Assembly: GCF_900103585.1 (NCBI RefSeq)
Contig: NZ_FNHV01000009.1
Location: 360,317-424,316 of the forward strand
Direction of reading: 5' to 3'
Length of the DNA stretch: 64,000 bases
DNA from: Streptomyces sp. cf386
GTDB lineage: Bacteria > Actinomycetota > Actinomycetes > Streptomycetales > Streptomycetaceae
The position numbers and the translations under genes were made by a program. The notes beneath the pieces are model-generated. The model did no database searches, was not told where the DNA came from, and saw only the letters and a list, made by a program, of their open reading frames with translations. Shown in pieces: positions 60,934 to 64,000 of the stretch; position 1 is the stretch's first letter; the number at the start of each line of letters is the position of its first letter.

Positions 60934-62310
60934 TCAGCTCACCCGGCGCACCATGTACGCCGTCCCTCGCTCCGCCGGCTCCTCGCCCACGTACTCCTGC
61001 CCCCGCATCTCGCACCACGCCGGGATGTCCAGCCGGGCCGCCTCGTCGTCCGACAGGACCCGCACCAGCCCGCCCACCGGCACATCCCCGATGACCTTCG
61101 CCAGCTCGATGACCGGGATCGGGCAGCGCTTGCCGAGGGAGTCCACGACCAGGACGTCGTCCCGTACGACCGTCTCGGCGACCGGAGCCCCCAGCTTCTC
61201 CCGCACCGCGGTCACCGCCCCGGGCAGCACCTCCAGGAACCGCTCGACATCCTCCGCCGCCGTCCCGAACGGCAGGGACACCCGCACGTTCCCCTCGCTC
61301 AGCACACCCATCGCCTTCAGTACATGGCTGGGCGTCAGCGTGCTGCTCGTGCAGGACGAACCGGAGGAGACCGAGAACCCGGCACGGTCCAGTTCGTGCA
61401 GCAGGGCCTCTCCGTCGACATAGAGACAGGAGAAGGTGACGATGCCGGGTAGCCGTCGCACCGGATCGCCGACCACCTCCACATCCGGCACCAGCTCCGG
61501 CACCCGCGCCCGGATCCGCTCCGTCAGCTCCCGCAGCCGTACCGCCTCTTGGGCCGCCTCCGCCTGTACGGCCCGCAGCGAGGCCGCCGCGGCGACGATC
61601 GCCGGGATGTTCTCGAACCCGGCCGCCCGCCCCGACTCCCGCTCGTCAGCAGGCCCTTGCGCCGCGAACCGCACGCCTTTGCGTACGACGAGCAGCCCGA
61701 CCCCCGACGGACCGCCCCATTTATGCGCGCTCCCGGCCAACACCGACCAGGCGCCCTCGACACGTCCCCAACCCAACGACTGCGCCGCGTCCACCAGCAA
61801 GGGCACCCCCGCCTCCTGGCACACCGCGGCCACCTCCGCCACCGGCTGCTCGGTCCCCACCTCGTGGTTGGCCGACTGCAGACAGGCGAGCGCGCTGTCC
61901 GGCCGGAAGGCCTCCGCGTAAGCCTGAACACCCACCGCCCCCGCCCGGTCCACCGCCACCTGAGTGACCGTCCCCCCGGCACCCTCGTGCGCGTCAGCCG
62001 CATGGAGCACAGAGGAGTGTTCGACCGCAGACACGATCAGGTGGCGTCCGACGCGCCGCCGCCCCGCCAACACCCCGGCGACACCCGAATGGACGGCCCG
62101 AGTACCGGACGGCGTGAACACCAGCTCGTCCGGCCGACACCCCACTGCGTCAGCGGCCGCCTCCCGAGCCGCATCCAGCAACAACCGCGCCCGCCTCCCT
62201 TCCCGATACAGGCGTGCCGGATCGGCCCACCCCTCATCAAGGGAGGCTTGCAGAGCCTGCCGAGCAACAGGATGAAGAGGAGCACTGGAAGCAGCGTCAA
62301 AGTAGCCCAC
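60934..62310 (-). CDS. cysteine desulfurase fused to a TusA sulfurtransferase domain
   Basis: A 458-residue fusion. Residues 1-370 are a class V PLP enzyme of the NifS/IscS group: PLP lysine in GSAHKWGGPSGVGLL, and the sulfur-accepting cysteine in SSGSSCTSSTLTPSHVLKAMG. The C-terminal 75 residues are TusA/SirA-like, with the cysteine motif KRCPIPVIELAK. A single chain can thus take sulfur from cysteine and pass it on. It ends beside ctaC, the copper/heme oxidase gene, and a repeat. Fe-S or thiolation targets are not shown; LipA, NadA and the ErpA-like carrier in the same window need clusters. Confidence 0.94.
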   Translation of the reverse strand: MGYFDAASSAPLHPVARQALQASLDEGWADPARLYREGRRARLLLDAAREAAADAVGCRPDELVFTPSGTRAVHSGVAGVLAGRRRVGRHLIVSAVEHSSVLHAADAHEGAGGTVTQVAVDRAGAVGVQAYAEAFRPDSALACLQSANHEVGTEQPVAEVAAVCQEAGVPLLVDAAQSLGWGRVEGAWSVLAGSAHKWGGPSGVGLLVVRKGVRFAAQGPADERESGRAAGFENIPAIVAAAASLRAVQAEAAQEAVRLRELTERIRARVPELVPDVEVVGDPVRRLPGIVTFSCLYVDGEALLHELDRAGFSVSSGSSCTSSTLTPSHVLKAMGVLSEGNVRVSLPFGTAAEDVERFLEVLPGAVTAVREKLGAPVAETVVRDDVLVVDSLGKRCPIPVIELAKVIGDVPVGGLVRVLSDDEAARLDIPAWCEMRGQEYVGEEPAERGTAYMVRRVS

Positions 62311-62347
62311 ACAGCAACGCTAAACGCCCCTTCACTGCAACGCCGCA

Positions 62348-62398
62348 AAGGGGCGCGGGGCTGTGACATTTGCGGCTCCGCCGCGGGGCGCGACCAGC
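62348..62398. repeat. dispersed GC-rich repeat copy (inverted orientation)
   Basis: AAGGGGCGCGGGGCTGTGAC, then TTGCGGCTCCGCCGC and GGGGCGCGACCAGCC: the reverse of the core seen at 3.75 and 17.03 kb, with a CGGCTCCGCCG insert. It lies in the ctaC promoter region, upstream of GTG 62598. Confidence 0.65.
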
Positions 62399-62597
62399 CA
62401 CAAACAGCCCGCACCCGCCAAACCAGCGAACCACCCCACCCCATAGGCACCCCTCCCCGCGAACCCTCGGAGAGCGTCGGCTAGGGTTTGGTCCGCATAA
62501 ACATCCAAACCCCTGCCCGTCGCAGGGCGGCGACCGACCAGCGAGAAGGCCAGGCCGCAGCCATACCGCGCGGGCGAGACTCTCGGGAAGGCGCTAC

Positions 62598-63563
62598 GTG
62601 AGTCCCAACGGCTCCGACCGCTCGCCGCGGCGCCCGATGCGGCGGAAGCTGCTGCAGGCAATGACCGCGGGCCTGGTCCTGGCGACAGCCACCGGTTGCT
62701 CGTACAACTGGGAAGACTTCCCCCGCCTTGGTATGCCCACCCCGACCACAGAAGAGGCTCCGCGGATCCTCTCCCTGTGGCAGGGCTCCTGGGCTGCCGC
62801 GCTCGCTACCGGCGTGCTGGTGTGGGGCCTGATCCTGTGGAGCACCATCTTCCACCGGCGTAGCCGCACCAAGGTCGAGGTCCCTCCGCAGACCCGGTAC
62901 AACATGCCCATCGAGGCGCTGTACACCGTGGTCCCGCTCATCATCGTCTCGGTGCTCTTCTACTTCACGGCCCGCGACGAAACGAAGCTCCTCAGCCTCA
63001 AGGACAAGCCCGACGTCACCATCAACGTCGTGGGCTTCCAGTGGAGCTGGGGCTTCAACTACGTCGAGCCTGTCGAGGGTTCCACGGGCAACGCGAAGAC
63101 CGACAAGAACCTGGCCGCCATTCCGGACCGGTTCAAGGAGGACTTCCCGGCGAACGCCGGCGGTGTCTACGACGTCGGCACGCCGGGCACCCGGAACCCG
63201 CAGACGGGCAACCCGGGCCCCACGCTGTGGCTGCCCAAGGGCAAGACGGTCCGCTTCGTCCTCACCTCGCGTGACGTCATCCACTCCTTCTGGGTGGTGC
63301 CGTTCCTGATGAAGCAGGACGTCATCCCGGGCCACACCAACGCCTTCGAGGTGACCCCCAACAAGGAGGGCACCTTCCTGGGCAAGTGCGCCGAGCTCTG
63401 CGGCGTCGACCACTCCCGGATGCTGTTCAACGTGAAGGTCGTCTCCCCCGAGCGCTACGAGCAGCACCTCAAGGACCTCGCCAAGAAGGGGCAGACCGGT
63501 TACGTTCCCGCCGGCATCGCGCAGACGAGCCACGAGAAGAACCGGGAGACGACAAACCTGTGA
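62598..63563 (+). CDS. ctaC: cytochrome c oxidase subunit II
   Basis: A 321-residue lipoprotein-type CtaC. The N-terminal signal ends in a lipobox (LVLATATGC), followed by two helices (AAALATGVLVWGLILWSTIF, PIEALYTVVPLIIVSVLFYF). The CuA copper site is readable in CAELCGVDHSRMLF. GTG 62598 has GGGAAGG upstream, which decides it over the open frame from 62370. It is translationally coupled to ctaD by a GTGA overlap. It carries electrons from the cytochrome bcc complex into the aa3 oxidase. Confidence 0.96.
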   Translation: MSPNGSDRSPRRPMRRKLLQAMTAGLVLATATGCSYNWEDFPRLGMPTPTTEEAPRILSLWQGSWAAALATGVLVWGLILWSTIFHRRSRTKVEVPPQTRYNMPIEALYTVVPLIIVSVLFYFTARDETKLLSLKDKPDVTINVVGFQWSWGFNYVEPVEGSTGNAKTDKNLAAIPDRFKEDFPANAGGVYDVGTPGTRNPQTGNPGPTLWLPKGKTVRFVLTSRDVIHSFWVVPFLMKQDVIPGHTNAFEVTPNKEGTFLGKCAELCGVDHSRMLFNVKVVSPERYEQHLKDLAKKGQTGYVPAGIAQTSHEKNRETTNL

Positions 63564-64000
63564 GCATCCTCAACGAACCCCAGGGTGCCGCCGCAGCTGA
63601 GGACTCGTACGAGAACGAGCTGCCGGTCAGGCGCAGGCAACCCGGCAACGTCGTGGTCAAGTGGCTCACCACCACCGACCACAAGACGATCGGAACGCTG
63701 TACCTCGTCACGTCGTTCGCGTTCTTCGTGATCGGCGGCGTGATGGCGCTGCTCATGCGCGCCGAGCTCGCCCGGCCCGGTCTGCAGATCATGTCGAACG
63801 AGCAGTTCAACCAGGCGTTCACGATGCACGGCACGATCATGCTGCTGATGTTCGCGACGCCGCTGTTCGCCGGCTTCACGAACTGGATCATGCCGCTGCA
63901 GATCGGCGCGCCGGACGTGGCGTTCCCGCGGCTGAACATGTTCGCCTACTGGCTGTACCTGTTCGGCTCGCTCATCGCGGTCGGTGGCTTCCTCACCCCG
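63560..64000 (+). CDS. ctaD: cytochrome c oxidase subunit I (cut by the window end)
   Basis: First 147 residues of subunit I, starting at GTG 63560 inside the ctaC stop. They include KWLTTTDHKTIGTLYLVTSF and FTMHGTIMLLMFATPLFAGF, whose His is a heme a ligand, typical of CtaD. The frame is open to the window edge. Binuclear heme a3/CuB residues lie beyond it. Confidence 0.96.
   Translation, partial: MSILNEPQGAAAAEDSYENELPVRRRQPGNVVVKWLTTTDHKTIGTLYLVTSFAFFVIGGVMALLMRAELARPGLQIMSNEQFNQAFTMHGTIMLLMFATPLFAGFTNWIMPLQIGAPDVAFPRLNMFAYWLYLFGSLIAVGGFLTP

Overview
The window is high-GC actinobacterial chromosome, almost certainly Streptomyces. Codon third positions are strongly G/C, GTG starts are common, and the order lipA-lipB / aceE / sucB-lpd / pepA / cobS-cobT-cobU / pspA / nadA / ctaC-ctaD matches, from memory, the conserved core order of Streptomyces chromosomes such as S. 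coelicolor. No rRNA, tRNA, CRISPR array, insertion sequence or prophage was seen.

Layout. (1) 0.1-6.3 kb: lipoate biosynthesis (lipA, lipB), a TPR-type regulator, an FAD oxidoreductase and a TIGR01777 epimerase-like protein. (2) 6.3-13.1 kb: an acetyltransferase, a MarP-like membrane serine protease, a membrane-anchored peptidoglycan amidase with a repetitive N-terminus, a FemX-like protein, a DUF4240 protein and a WYL regulator. (3) 13.2-22.2 kb: the 2-oxoacid dehydrogenase block: aceE (E1), a GntR/FCD regulator, a two-lipoyl E2 and lpd (E3), then pepA. LipA and LipB, encoded about 12 kb away, supply the lipoyl cofactor for this E2. (4) 22.5-28.3 kb: a plus-strand four-gene set that looks like a compact exopolysaccharide module: secreted Agd3/NodB-like deacetylase, PelF-like GT4 glycosyltransferase, polytopic membrane protein and spherulin-4 (GH135-like) hydrolase. 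I rate this the most interesting system in the window. (5) 28.3-34.1 kb: late cobalamin genes (cobS, cobT, and a metallo-beta-lactamase-CobU fusion) interleaved with membrane proteins and a methyltransferase. (6) 34.2-42.9 kb: small conserved protein, methyltransferase with an apparent CTG start, DUF3043, PspA-PspAA, a NarL-type two-component system with unusual tandem repeats between kinase and regulator, and a large RND transporter. (7) 43.0-53.1 kb: accessory island: XRE/DUF397 pair, two unknown proteins, an orphan barstar, a decayed DUF1266 gene, and a polymorphic-toxin operon (SseB-like protein, WXG-like partner, 1578-residue RHS toxin, SUKH immunity protein). (8) 53.2-64.0 kb: a Ser/Thr kinase with PQQ propeller, nadA, an ErpA-type Fe-S carrier, a PfkB kinase, a cysteine desulfurase-TusA fusion, and ctaC-ctaD (cut by the window edge).

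Fe-S assembly (the desulfurase and ErpA) and Fe-S users (LipA, NadA) lie on the same segment. Strong hairpins separate many units, and a GC-rich dispersed repeat recurs in intergenic DNA and once inside a coding sequence. Functions were assigned by reading motifs in the translations; no database search was run.
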